Assembly: GCF_018128245.1 (NCBI RefSeq) | Contig: NZ_CP072378.1 | Location: forward strand, 1,550,001 to 1,614,000 | Source: Leptotrichia sp. oral taxon 221 | GTDB lineage: Bacteria; Fusobacteriota; Fusobacteriia; Fusobacteriales; Leptotrichiaceae | Direction: 5' to 3' | Length of the DNA stretch: 64,000 nucleotides | Shown: positions 37,718 through 45,506 of the stretch, piece after piece | Position numbering within the stretch: the stretch's first letter is position 1 | Layout: every line of letters begins with the position of its first letter | Notes under the pieces: generated by a model | What the model was told of the DNA's origin: nothing | The model's input: only the letters and a program-made list of their open reading frames with translations | The model's database searches: none | Made by a program: the position numbers and the translations under genes

Positions 37718-38284
37718 ATGAAACAAAATACATTAATTAGCAACATTGTAAAAATTGAAACAAAAGAAAAAGAACTTTTAAAAAATATTCTTTTAGTATT
37801 AAGTGGTGTTATATTCTTGTCAGTAATGTCTCAAGTTGTAATCCCGCTTCCATTCACTCCAGTACCAATCTCACTTGGAACATTTGGAGTAACATTAATG
37901 GCGTTACTATACGGTAGAAAATTAGGAACAGCAACTATACTTTCATATGTTATAGCTGGTAGCTTAGGAGCTCCAATTTTTGCTGGTTTTAAAGCAGGTT
38001 CAATATTTTCACCAACTGGTGGATATATCTTAGGATACATCGTATCTACAATCGTTTTAGGATATTTATCTGATAAAGGTGTTACAAAATCTTACTTGAA
38101 AACAATTCTTTCATTAATGCTTTCAAGCACTATCATTTTGACATTAGGTGCTTTCGTATTATCATTATTTATGCCTGGAAAAAATGCATTTATAATAGGT
38201 GTGTTGCCTTTCCTTCCTGGAGATGCAATAAAATCAACAGCTGTAACACTTTTACTTCCATCACTATGGAAATTTATAAAATAA
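37718..38284 (+). CDS. bioY: Biotin transporter BioY
   Basis: Substrate-binding membrane component for biotin uptake, working alone or with an ECF energy module. 188 residues, about six membrane helices. Family motifs: PLPFTPVPISLGTFGVTLMA, GAPIFAGFKAGSIFSPTGGY and the C-terminal GVLPFLPGDAIKS. The SD is GGAGG. No bioMN or ECF ATPase genes are adjacent. A single-gene unit with its own promoter and terminator. Confidence 0.96.
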   Translation: MKQNTLISNIVKIETKEKELLKNILLVLSGVIFLSVMSQVVIPLPFTPVPISLGTFGVTLMALLYGRKLGTATILSYVIAGSLGAPIFAGFKAGSIFSPTGGYILGYIVSTIVLGYLSDKGVTKSYLKTILSLMLSSTIILTLGAFVLSLFMPGKNAFIIGVLPFLPGDAIKSTAVTLLLPSLWKFIK

Positions 38285-38323
38285 AATTTAAATTTTTAGA
38301 ATTTTAATGTTCTTAAACTTTAG

Positions 38324-38369
38324 AGAAAACCATTCTTGAATTAAATTTACTGATTGGTTTTCTTTTTTT
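38324..38369 (+). terminator. Terminator of bioY
   Basis: Arms AGAAAACCA (38324-38332) and TGGTTTTCT (38355-38363), followed by a T run, 40 nt after bioY. Confidence 0.85.
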
Positions 38370-38484
38370 ATTATTCAAAATCTTTATTATTCAAAATTAG
38401 TCAATCTTTTCTCATTTAAATTTTACTCCTGAAAAGTTATTAATTAATTTGAAAACGATTTATAAATAATGTTAAGTAAAAATA

Positions 38485-38597
38485 GTGAACTACTCCCGCT
38501 TTTAGAAGTGGGAGCTTCTTGGGAAGTACCTGCTTTTGCTAGCCAAATATATTTACCAAGCTCTTCGGACAGTCCCTGCCCTGTTTTTTTTATTTTC
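38485..38597 (-). ncRNA. Presumed right end and omega-RNA scaffold of the TnpB element
   Basis: Immediately 3' of tnpB on the same strand is a non-coding segment of about 110 nt. It ends with the hairpin CTCCCACTTC-TAAAAG-CGGGAG followed by TAGTTCAC. In IS200/IS605 elements the right end is transcribed as the 3' part of the RNA that guides TnpB, and flanking DNA supplies the guide. If the end is at 38485, the guide would be read from about 38484 down to 38465. Boundaries are inferred. Confidence 0.6.
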
Positions 38598-39695
38598 CTA
38601 ATATTTCAACATCAATTTTCCAATGTTTTTTATATTCACTGCAGCATTGTAATCTCTATCAATTTCAATTCCACAGCACTCACATTTATAACTTCTTTCT
38701 GATAATTTCAGTTCCTCTTTAACATTTCCACATTTACTGCAAGTTTTCGATGACGGAAACCATTTATCTATCTTCAAAAATTGTTTCCCTAAAAACATCA
38801 GTTTATACTCAAGCATTCTCAAAAACATTCCCCACCCATTATCTCCTACACTTTTCCCAAAATTTAATGCCTGGCTCATCCCTTTCATATTCAAATCCTC
38901 AACAACCACAACATTATACGTTTCAGACAATTCTTTTGATAATTTATGCAAAAAATCTCTTCGGCAATTTTTGATATACTCATGCAATCTTGATATTTTC
39001 TCTTTTTGTCTATACCAATTCTTAGAAAATTTCACTTTTCTTGATAATGATTTTTGTAATTTTTTCAATTTTTTCTCCAATATCCTAAAATATCTTGGAT
39101 AATCAGCTCTTTGGTTTTCAGAACTGACAAATAATTCAGACATTGAAAAATCAAGTCCAATTACTTTATCATTACTTGGATTTTTTTGAATTTCTTTTTC
39201 AAATTCTGTCAAAACAGAAACATAATAATTTCCATTGCTATTTGTCAATGTTACTGACTTTATCTTGTAATCCTTTGGTATTTCTCTATGATATTTCAAT
39301 TTTACTTTTTTCAATTTTGGCAAAATCAAATATTCACCTTTCTCAATTCGTATCGAATTATTCACACAATTTGTTGTATAACTTTTAACACTATTCTTTT
39401 TAGATTTGAACCTTGGAAACTTTGCTCTCTTCTGAAAAAAGTTCATAAATGATCGTCTCACATTCAATTGAGCATTTGAAAGTGCCAAACTGTCCACTTC
39501 TTTCAAAAATTGATTTTCACTCTTCAAACTGGCAGGTGTAATTATTTTATTTTTTCCAGTTTCTTCATAAAATTTATTCGCAGTGTACAAAATTGTATTG
39601 TAAACAAAACGAACACATCCAAAAGTCTTATTTATCAATAATTCTTGTTCCTTATTTGGATAAATTCTGTATTTGAATGCTAAATTATATTTCAT
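38598..39695 (-). CDS. tnpB: TnpB, RNA-guided endonuclease of IS200/IS605-type elements
   Basis: 365 residues, apparently intact. The N-terminal helix-turn-helix region begins KYRIYPNKEQELLINKTFGC. The RuvC-like catalytic residues are in place: D in VIGLDFSMSELFV (near residue 176), E in VVVVEDLNMKGMSQ (near 265) and D in EIDRDYNAAVNI (near 348). The zinc finger has CSKCG and CECCG. TnpB cuts DNA matched by its omega-RNA and so helps retain the element. No TnpA transposase lies nearby, so movement would need one in trans. The SD is AAAGGAGG. Confidence 0.95.
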   Translation of the reverse strand: MKYNLAFKYRIYPNKEQELLINKTFGCVRFVYNTILYTANKFYEETGKNKIITPASLKSENQFLKEVDSLALSNAQLNVRRSFMNFFQKRAKFPRFKSKKNSVKSYTTNCVNNSIRIEKGEYLILPKLKKVKLKYHREIPKDYKIKSVTLTNSNGNYYVSVLTEFEKEIQKNPSNDKVIGLDFSMSELFVSSENQRADYPRYFRILEKKLKKLQKSLSRKVKFSKNWYRQKEKISRLHEYIKNCRRDFLHKLSKELSETYNVVVVEDLNMKGMSQALNFGKSVGDNGWGMFLRMLEYKLMFLGKQFLKIDKWFPSSKTCSKCGNVKEELKLSERSYKCECCGIEIDRDYNAAVNIKNIGKLMLKY

Positions 39696-39835
39696 GAAAT
39701 TACACCTCCTTTTGATTTTGAATATATTTTTAATTATTTCTTTAGAGATTTTATCATTAATGATTTCTCTTCGATATTTTATACAAAAATTGTATCATAA
39801 GAGTATCCTTTTTTCAATTTTTTTACAAAAAAAGC

Positions 39836-39872
39836 AATTCATCTACCACTTATAGAAGTCGGAGACTTCTTG
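39836..39872 (-). repeat. Orphan TnpB right-end-like copy, diverged
   Basis: On the minus strand this begins CAAGAAG, then CTCCGACTTCTATAAG and ends GGTAGATGAAT. It aligns without gaps to the right end at 38485-38521 with several substitutions. It lies about 140 nt upstream of tnpB, in the same orientation. Confidence 0.5.
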
Positions 39873-39930
39873 CTATCTTTTTGTTAAATAAAAAAATTTC
39901 ATAATGAAAATCTTTGTAAAGAAAAAATAC

Positions 39931-39959
39931 TTGACACCACTTCGAAAATTGTGTATAAT
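39931..39959 (+). promoter_or_regulatory. Promoter of rpsP
   Basis: TTGACA (39931-39936) and TATAAT (39954-39959), 17-nt spacer: full consensus. The leader to rpsP is about 110 nt. Confidence 0.92.
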
Positions 39960-40073
39960 AACCACATATTAAATTAACAATATAATTTTAGTAAATTTTT
40001 AGAATAAATTTGTTATTCATAAATTTCACTACAATAAAATATAATTTAAGATATTAAACGGAGGTAAATTTAA

Positions 40074-40343
40074 ATGTTAAAATTAAGATTAACTAGATTA
40101 GGTAGAAAAAAAGTTCCTTTTTATAGAATAGCTGCTATGGAAGCATTATCAAAAAGAGACGGTAAAGCAGTTGCTTACTTAGGAACATACAATCCTTTAG
40201 CTGAAGAAGGAAACCAAGTAGTTTTAAAAGAAGAAGAAATTTTAAAATTCTTATCAAATGGTGCTCAACCAACAGAAACTGTTAAAAGTATTTTAACAAA
40301 AGCTGGAGTATGGGCTAAATTCCAAGAAACTAAAAAGAAATAG
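40074..40343 (+). CDS. rpsP: 30S ribosomal protein S16
   Basis: Small-subunit assembly protein, 89 residues. It begins LKLRLTRLGRKKVPFYRIAA, followed by YLGTYNPLAEEGNQVVLKEE and FLSNGAQPTETVKSIL, all family signatures. The SD is GGAGG. It is transcribed alone with its own promoter and terminator, not with rimM-trmD as in many bacteria. Confidence 0.98.
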   Translation: MLKLRLTRLGRKKVPFYRIAAMEALSKRDGKAVAYLGTYNPLAEEGNQVVLKEEEILKFLSNGAQPTETVKSILTKAGVWAKFQETKKK

Positions 40344-40352
40344 CCAATATTT

Positions 40353-40381
40353 AAGAGAGCGTATATATAAGCGCTCTTTTT
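40353..40381 (+). terminator. Terminator of rpsP
   Basis: Stem AAGAGaGC/GCgCTCTT with an AT loop, then a T run, 10 nt after rpsP. Confidence 0.88.
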
Positions 40382-40415
40382 TTATAAATTCAATTATCTA
40401 GAAAGGTATTCTCAA

Positions 40416-41696
40416 ATGGACATTAATACTATCTTAAATGAACTTTTTAATTTTCGTACAAAAAAACGAAGAGAAAATATCGATGATTTAAAAGAAATTT
40501 ACGCTTTGTTAGGATTTCCTTGTCAAAATTCTAAAATCATACATGTTGCAGGTACAAACGGAAAAGGTTCAACTGTAACTTTTATTGAAAATATTTTATT
40601 TGCAAATGGATTTCGTGTAGGAAAATTTACTTCTCCACACATTCAAAAATTTAACGAGCGTATTATTTTTAATAAACAAATGATTTCAGACGACGAAATA
40701 ATCAAATATTATCAAATTGCTTTAGAAAAAATAAAAAAATATAGTTCAAAAAAAGAAAATCCCCACCCACTTAATTTTTTTGAAATAACTTTTTTCATTT
40801 GCCTACTATTTTTCAATGAAAAAAATCCTGATTTTATTGTAATAGAAACAGGGTTAGGTGGTCGAATGGATGCTACAAACTTGATTAATTCTGACATAGC
40901 TGCAATTACAAATATTAGTTTAGAACATACAAATATTCTAGGAAATTCTTTGAAAGAAATTGCTTTTGAAAAGGCAGGAATTATTAAAAAGAATGAACTT
41001 TGTTTATTTTCACAAAATTTACCTGAATTAATAGATGCGATTAACGAAAGAACTGAAAACAGCATTAATTTAATCGAAAAATATCATAATATGAAAGTTA
41101 TTTTAGATAAAAAAAATTACAAGACAATAGTTACACTGAATAATTCTACATTTGAAATTCCTCTTTTTGGAAAATTTCAAGCTAATAATTTTTTAATTGC
41201 ATACGAAATCGCAAAAATTTATAATATTGAAGACAAAATTATTCAAAAGGGACTCGATGATATGAAATGGATAGCACGATTTGAGTTTTTCTCAAAAAAT
41301 CCGCCAGTAATACTAGACGCTGCTCATAATGAAGATTCAATAAAAACTCTTTTGGAAAATTTGAATGAACTTTATAAAAAAAATGAAGTTATTTTCATAA
41401 CATCGGTTCTCGAAACAAAAGATTTTAAAAAAATTTTTGAAAAATTAGAAACAACAACAAATAAAATTTTTATAACTTCATTGAGTGGAATCACTTATGG
41501 ACTTAATTCAGAGGAAATAAAATCTCGAATGATAAAAGAAAATATTCCAATACATAACATCACTTTTGAAAATGATATAAAAATCGCATACAACAAGACT
41601 TTAGAATTAGTCAATCAAAAAAATACTTCGTATAAAGCAATTGTAATTTGCGGATCTTTTTACGAAATTGCAAAATTTAAAAATTTGATTGGATAA
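40416..41696 (+). CDS. folC: Folylpolyglutamate synthase / dihydrofolate synthase
   Basis: Adds glutamate to folates using ATP. Mur-ligase-fold motifs: IIHVAGTNGKGSTVTFIENI (P-loop), FTSPHIQKFNERI (folate contact), FIVIETGLGGRMDATN, ITNISLEHTNILGN and VILDAAHNEDSIKTLL. 426 residues. The SD is GAAAGG. No other folate genes are adjacent. Confidence 0.96.
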   Translation: MDINTILNELFNFRTKKRRENIDDLKEIYALLGFPCQNSKIIHVAGTNGKGSTVTFIENILFANGFRVGKFTSPHIQKFNERIIFNKQMISDDEIIKYYQIALEKIKKYSSKKENPHPLNFFEITFFICLLFFNEKNPDFIVIETGLGGRMDATNLINSDIAAITNISLEHTNILGNSLKEIAFEKAGIIKKNELCLFSQNLPELIDAINERTENSINLIEKYHNMKVILDKKNYKTIVTLNNSTFEIPLFGKFQANNFLIAYEIAKIYNIEDKIIQKGLDDMKWIARFEFFSKNPPVILDAAHNEDSIKTLLENLNELYKKNEVIFITSVLETKDFKKIFEKLETTTNKIFITSLSGITYGLNSEEIKSRMIKENIPIHNITFENDIKIAYNKTLELVNQKNTSYKAIVICGSFYEIAKFKNLIG

Positions 41697-41713
41697 AATT
41701 ATCTATTACTAGA

Positions 41714-41734
41714 AAAGAGGCTGATCCTCTTTTT
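41714..41734 (+). terminator. Terminator of folC
   Basis: Perfect stem AAAGAGG/CCTCTTT, loop CTGAT, then TT, 18 nt after folC. Confidence 0.85.
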
Positions 41735-41800
41735 AAATTATTAAATATTATTAGTAAATAGTTTAAAAAATATGAATTTAATTTTCTTATAAATAAAAGA

Positions 41801-41836
41801 AAATATGAAATCCTCAATTACGAGAATTTCATATTT
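41801..41836. terminator. Bidirectional terminator between folC and the DUF4240 gene
   Basis: Arms AAATATGAAATCCTC (41801-41815) and GAGAATTTCATATTT (41822-41836), 14 of 15 paired, flanked by T-rich sequence on both strands. It probably ends the convergent DUF2278-DUF4240 transcript. Confidence 0.75.
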
Positions 41837-41910
41837 TTTATTTTACGCTATTTTATGCTACTTGTTTTATTTATATTAGTCTTTTAGCTATCATTCCTTA
41901 CAACTTCTAC

Positions 41911-42516
41911 TTAGGCGTCCAACTCCGAATCTCCGATGTATAATCTTCCAAACAATTTTGGACATTCTTTTTTCATAGAGTTAGGAACTTTCTTATTCCA
42001 ACTAAATTTAAGTTTTGGATAATCTTCATCTTGATAATTTAATTTTTCTTTATACTCATCAAATACTTCCAAATATTTTTCAAATGCTTCCTCAAAATCT
42101 TCCAATGAATTTTTTATTCTAAAAGCATCTATAGCTACAAAGAAAAAATCTTCATTTTCATATAGATCACTTGCAAATCCATCTTCTTCAGGTGTTTTTA
42201 CATATTTAATAAGATCGTCTGGATTCTTTAAAATTTCTTCATATACATCTTTTCCTTGTGAAATGAGCCATAATCTAAAGAAATCAAAGAATTCTTCACT
42301 GTCTTCACCATTAATCAAATACGATGCACACCACAATTTTTCATTATAGCTTTCAAGCATCAATTCATCTATAATAATTCCAAAACTAAAAATTGTTTCA
42401 TCTGTTTCTTTGGATAATTTTTCTGTTAAATAATTTAACATTTCTGATCCATTTTTCGTATTATTTTGAGCCTCCGAAACATAATTCCAAAAGCTCTCTC
42501 TTGTCATATTCAACAT
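41911..42516 (-). CDS. DUF4240 domain protein
   Basis: 201 residues. The family pattern is visible: TRESFWNYVSEAQNN at the N terminus, IIDELMLESYNEKLWCASYL (near residue 50) and FFDFFRLWLISQGKDVYEEI (near 75). DUF4240 proteins are cytoplasmic, acidic and of unknown function, often found near immunity-like or WGR/SMI-like genes. The SD is GGAG at 8 nt. It lies 18 nt downstream of the DUF2278 gene, so the two form a small operon. Confidence 0.85.
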   Translation of the reverse strand: MLNMTRESFWNYVSEAQNNTKNGSEMLNYLTEKLSKETDETIFSFGIIIDELMLESYNEKLWCASYLINGEDSEEFFDFFRLWLISQGKDVYEEILKNPDDLIKYVKTPEEDGFASDLYENEDFFFVAIDAFRIKNSLEDFEEAFEKYLEVFDEYKEKLNYQDEDYPKLKFSWNKKVPNSMKKECPKLFGRLYIGDSELDA

Positions 42517-42534
42517 AGCTATTACTCCTCTTTT

Positions 42535-43113
42535 CTATAAAGCTTTTCCATTTCTATCAGTTCTCAATGTTTGAGTTCTAAAAGCAATAAACAATGCCTT
42601 CCATTTTTTCACTTTTCTGTCGAAAAAAAATATTGCTCCGTCTGAAAATGGACTGTCTTTTAATTTATGTTTCCCTCTACTCCCTTGATTTAAATGAATA
42701 TCATGTATTCCTTTATTATTTGAATATAGCTTACCAAATACAAATATTTCAAATCTTTCGTTTAGCATCATTTTACAAATATTTTCTTCAATTAATTCTG
42801 TTAAGAAAATCTCTTTTTCACTAAAACCTTTCATTAACTTCAACTTCTCATGAGGAAATAATTTCATCTTAGAATAATCTAAACACAAGCCTTTTCTAGC
42901 TTCTGTCACACCTTCTTTCTGCAATAGCATTTCTTTCAAAATCTTCCTATTGTAAGTATATTCCTCCTCATAACAGACACGTAAATCCGAAGATTTAACT
43001 ACGCCATTTTGCTCTAAAATACTTCCTATATTAATTGCCAAATCATATTGTTTACCTTCAGCATCTGCGATGATATGATAATGAGAATTTTTCTGATTTT
43101 TATAAATTTTGTT
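42535..43113 (-). CDS. DUF2278 (YukJ-like) protein, second exon
   Basis: 192 codons that carry most of a DUF2278 protein: KNSHYHIIADAEGKQYDLAI at the start and GIHDIHLNQGSRGKHKL with DGAIFFFDRKVKKWKALFIA at the end. The family's usual N terminus (Y-x-V-x-x-G-K-V-I-D) is missing here and is found 500 nt upstream at 43609-43665, separated by a group I intron. A GTG at 43116 is in frame but has no ribosome site and lies in the intron's last bases. Spliced, the protein would have about 211 residues. Function unknown. Confidence 0.85.
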   Translation of the reverse strand, partial: NKIYKNQKNSHYHIIADAEGKQYDLAINIGSILEQNGVVKSSDLRVCYEEEYTYNRKILKEMLLQKEGVTEARKGLCLDYSKMKLFPHEKLKLMKGFSEKEIFLTELIEENICKMMLNERFEIFVFGKLYSNNKGIHDIHLNQGSRGKHKLKDSPFSDGAIFFFDRKVKKWKALFIAFRTQTLRTDRNGKAL

Positions 43114-43608
43114 CACATAAGCTCGCTACTTCTTATGCAGTTCTTTATTAAGCTTTTCTTCACTATAATTAGAGAAAAATTTAACTTCAAACTTCTTGCT
43201 ATTTCTAACAAGCACAGACTATATCTTATCCTACAGCATTATCCGTTTAGGTCTACCCACTTCCACCAACTTTGGTGTACTTCCAAAAAGGAATAGTCGT
43301 TGAACTTTACTTTTCAGTCTTAGCTGCTGGTTGTCCATTATTTTAGCACTTAGGATTTAACCTTATGCCATCTAGTTTATTTTTTCTGCTTTCGCCACTT
43401 TCACACTTACATCTATATTCTTAATTTATTAAACAGAATAGATATTATGTTGTAGTCAAACTAACTTTAGGATTTTCCAGCAATTCAAGTAGTTTTTTAT
43501 AGTTTTATAACTATTTTCACACACATTTCTGTATGCGTTGACTAATTTTTATGATTTTATTTTTATTTCTAATTTTATTCTTAAAAATGTGAAAATCATT
43601 ATTTTTTA
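43114..43608 (-). ncRNA. Group I intron (subgroup IA type) inside the DUF2278 gene
   Basis: All core elements occur in order on the minus strand. P: AATTGCTGGAAA (43485-43474). Q: CCAGCAGCTAAG (43330-43319); P and Q pair as P4 (GCTGG/CCAGC). R: GTTCAACGACTA (43305-43294). S: AAGATATAGTC (43227-43217); R and S pair as P7 (GACTA/TAGTC). P3 is CTACTT/GGGTAG and P8 CCTA/TAGG. Two hairpins after R (TTCC/GGAA and CACCAA/TTGGTG) match the P7.1/P7.2 extension of subgroup IA. The 3' end is placed at the G of 43114; the 5' end is within a few bases of 43608. There is no endonuclease gene inside. Confidence 0.9.
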
Positions 43609-43665
43609 ATCAAAATCATACCATTTATCTATCACTTTTCCTCTAAAAAACACATATTTTTCCAT
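43609..43665 (-). CDS. DUF2278 protein, first exon
   Basis: An ATG at 43665 opens 19 codons (MEKYVFFRGKVIDKWYDFD) ending at an in-frame TAA that lies in the intron. FFRGKVIDKW fits the conserved N terminus of DUF2278 proteins. Joining its last codon (GAT) to AAC at 43113 restores one reading frame. AAGG stands 11 nt before the ATG and a TATAAT hexamer lies about 30 nt further upstream. Confidence 0.75.
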
Positions 43666-43847
43666 ATCTTTAAATCCTTATTCATCCCTCTCCCCATTAT
43701 AATTATAGCACATTTTTCACATTATTATATATTTTTTTATTTATTTTTCTAACAAAATAAAATTTTAATTACAAAACAAGGTATCTCTCAAAAAATGATT
43801 CATCTAAATTTAACATTTCTTAAAAAATACCCTCTTAATTAATTCCA

Positions 43848-43885
43848 GTGAACTACTCCCACTTTTAGAAGCTGAAGACTTCTTG
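43848..43885 (-). repeat. Orphan TnpB right-end-like copy
   Basis: On the minus strand it starts CAAGAAGTCTTCAGCTTCT and ends AAAAGTGGGAGTAGTTCAC. The last 19 bases differ from the TnpB right end at 38485 by one base. There is no tnpB beside it. It lies about 180 nt upstream of the first DUF2278 exon. Confidence 0.6.
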
Positions 43886-43954
43886 TAACATTTTTATTAA
43901 AATAGAAAATAATTTTATTTCCACTTTAATTTTAAATTTCTTCCACTAAATAAC

Positions 43955-44845
43955 TTATTTTTTCTTAATTTTGTATCCCATTTCATCTAAAAATTGTTTA
44001 TTTTTTCTCCATTTTTTCTTAACTTTTACCCACAATTTCAAATTCACTTTCAAATCAATCAAAGCTTCAATTTCTCGTCTCGCTTCAATTCCAATTTTCT
44101 TCAACAAAGCACCGTCTTTTCCAATGATAATCCCTTTTTGACTATCTCTTTCAACATAAATATTCACATCATATTTTCTAATATTCGGCTTCGTCTCAAC
44201 ATTTATAATCTCGACAGCAACACTGTGAGGAATCTCATCTTTCGTATGATGCAATATTTTTTCCCTAATTGTCTCAACAACAATTTTATTAACAGGCAAA
44301 TCTGTATAATAATCTTCTGGATAAAACCACACATCATTCGACAAATAAGGCTCTGCAACTTCAAAAATTTTGTGAATACCTATCGCATATTCTGCAGTCA
44401 AAGTTATGATATTTTCGTAATCGCCCAATTTTTCTTTGATTTCCAACTTTTTCTCTTCAATCTCTTCATCTGATAATTTGTCAATTTTATTAATTATCAC
44501 AATTACAGGTGTATTCGCTTCTTTAATATGCTCACTCACAAAAATATCTCCAGTTGAAATTTCCACACTTCCGTCAAGCATAAACATTATCAAATCCACA
44601 TCATTTAACGTTTCTAACGCAACTTCTGTCATATGCTCACCTAACAAATGCTTCGGCTTATGAATTCCAGGCGTATCAACAAAAATATACTGATTATCTT
44701 GAATATTTACAATCCCTCTAATTTGGTCTCTTGTAGTCCCAGCTTTATCTGAAACTATCGCAACTTTCTCTTTTACCAATTTATTCATCAATGTTGATTT
44801 TCCCACATTTGGACGACCAACAATCGCTATAAATCCTGATTTCAT
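43955..44845 (-). CDS. era: GTPase Era
   Basis: Essential GTPase that binds 16S rRNA during 30S maturation. G motifs: AIVGRPNVGKSTLMNKL (G1), GTTRDQIRG (G2), FVDTPGIHKPKH (G3), IINKIDKLS (G4) and LTAEYAIG (G5). The C-terminal KH domain contains QKGIIIGKDGALLKKIGIEA. The ATG at 44845 follows GGAGG and gives 297 residues; an upstream ATG at 44860 precedes that SD. Confidence 0.97.
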   Translation of the reverse strand: MKSGFIAIVGRPNVGKSTLMNKLVKEKVAIVSDKAGTTRDQIRGIVNIQDNQYIFVDTPGIHKPKHLLGEHMTEVALETLNDVDLIMFMLDGSVEISTGDIFVSEHIKEANTPVIVIINKIDKLSDEEIEEKKLEIKEKLGDYENIITLTAEYAIGIHKIFEVAEPYLSNDVWFYPEDYYTDLPVNKIVVETIREKILHHTKDEIPHSVAVEIINVETKPNIRKYDVNIYVERDSQKGIIIGKDGALLKKIGIEARREIEALIDLKVNLKLWVKVKKKWRKNKQFLDEMGYKIKKK

Positions 44846-45005
44846 CTTTCCTCCTTCCATTTTATTTTTCTATTTTATTCTATTAATTTCAAAGAGCCAT
44901 TTCATAATTCAAAAATAATCTCTATCATATTTTTCTTTACAGAAATAGCTTTCACCTTAATTTATAATTTCTAAAACAATTTAAACAACAATTTGAACCA
45001 AGATA

Positions 45006-45344
45006 TTAATTTTTCTTAACAAATTCCGATTTTAGTTTCATCGCTCCAAATCCATCAATTTTACATTCAATATTGTGAATTCCGTCATCTATCAATCTAA
45101 TATTTTTTACTTTAGTACCTCTCTTCAAATCACTTGACGCACCTTTTACTTTTAAATCTTTAATTATTGTAACACTATCTCCATTTTGCAAAACATTTCC
45201 ATTTGAATCTTTTACAACATTTTCCTCATTTTCACTATTACTTTCTTCTAATGTCTATTCATGAAAACATTCTGGGCAAATTAACATATTCCCGTCCTCA
45301 TACGTATATTCTGATCCACATTTTGGGCATTTTGGTAAACTCAT
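45006..45344 (-). pseudogene. PhnA/YjdM-like zinc-ribbon protein gene with in-frame stop
   Basis: A gene of 112 sense codons starts at the ATG at 45344 with an AAGGAAG SD. It encodes the zinc ribbon [20 protein letters not shown] and LICPECFHE, then TAG (45255-45257) where the family has Trp. The same frame continues with a spacer and the conserved C-terminal domain ([20 protein letters not shown] and [14 protein letters not shown]). A TGG-to-TAG change, or a sequencing error, explains it. The family was named for phosphonate use, but its function is unclear. No phosphonate genes are near. Confidence 0.85.
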
Positions 45345-45439
45345 TTGTTACTTCCTTTCAATTTTTATATTTATTTTCAATATTTAGTACAATTATAACA
45401 TTTTTTATTTATTTTTTCTATTTAAAAAATGTTTTTTCA

Positions 45440-45468
45440 TTGCAAAAAAATCGTATCTAGTATATAAT
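45440..45468 (+). promoter_or_regulatory. Promoter of gltS
   Basis: TTGCAA (45440-45445) and TATAAT (45463-45468), 17-nt spacer, about 38 nt before the start codon. Confidence 0.75.
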
Positions 45469-45506
45469 ATTATTATGTTATCTAAAAAGAAAGGAAAATT
45501 TTATTT

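Noticed and set aside
38485-39872. A complete IS200/IS605 element with TnpA
   Set aside because: No TnpA frame exists on either strand in or near the tnpB region.
43116-43116. GTG as the true start of the DUF2278 protein
   Set aside because: No Shine-Dalgarno precedes it, the family's N terminus would be missing, and it overlaps the 3' end of a group I intron.
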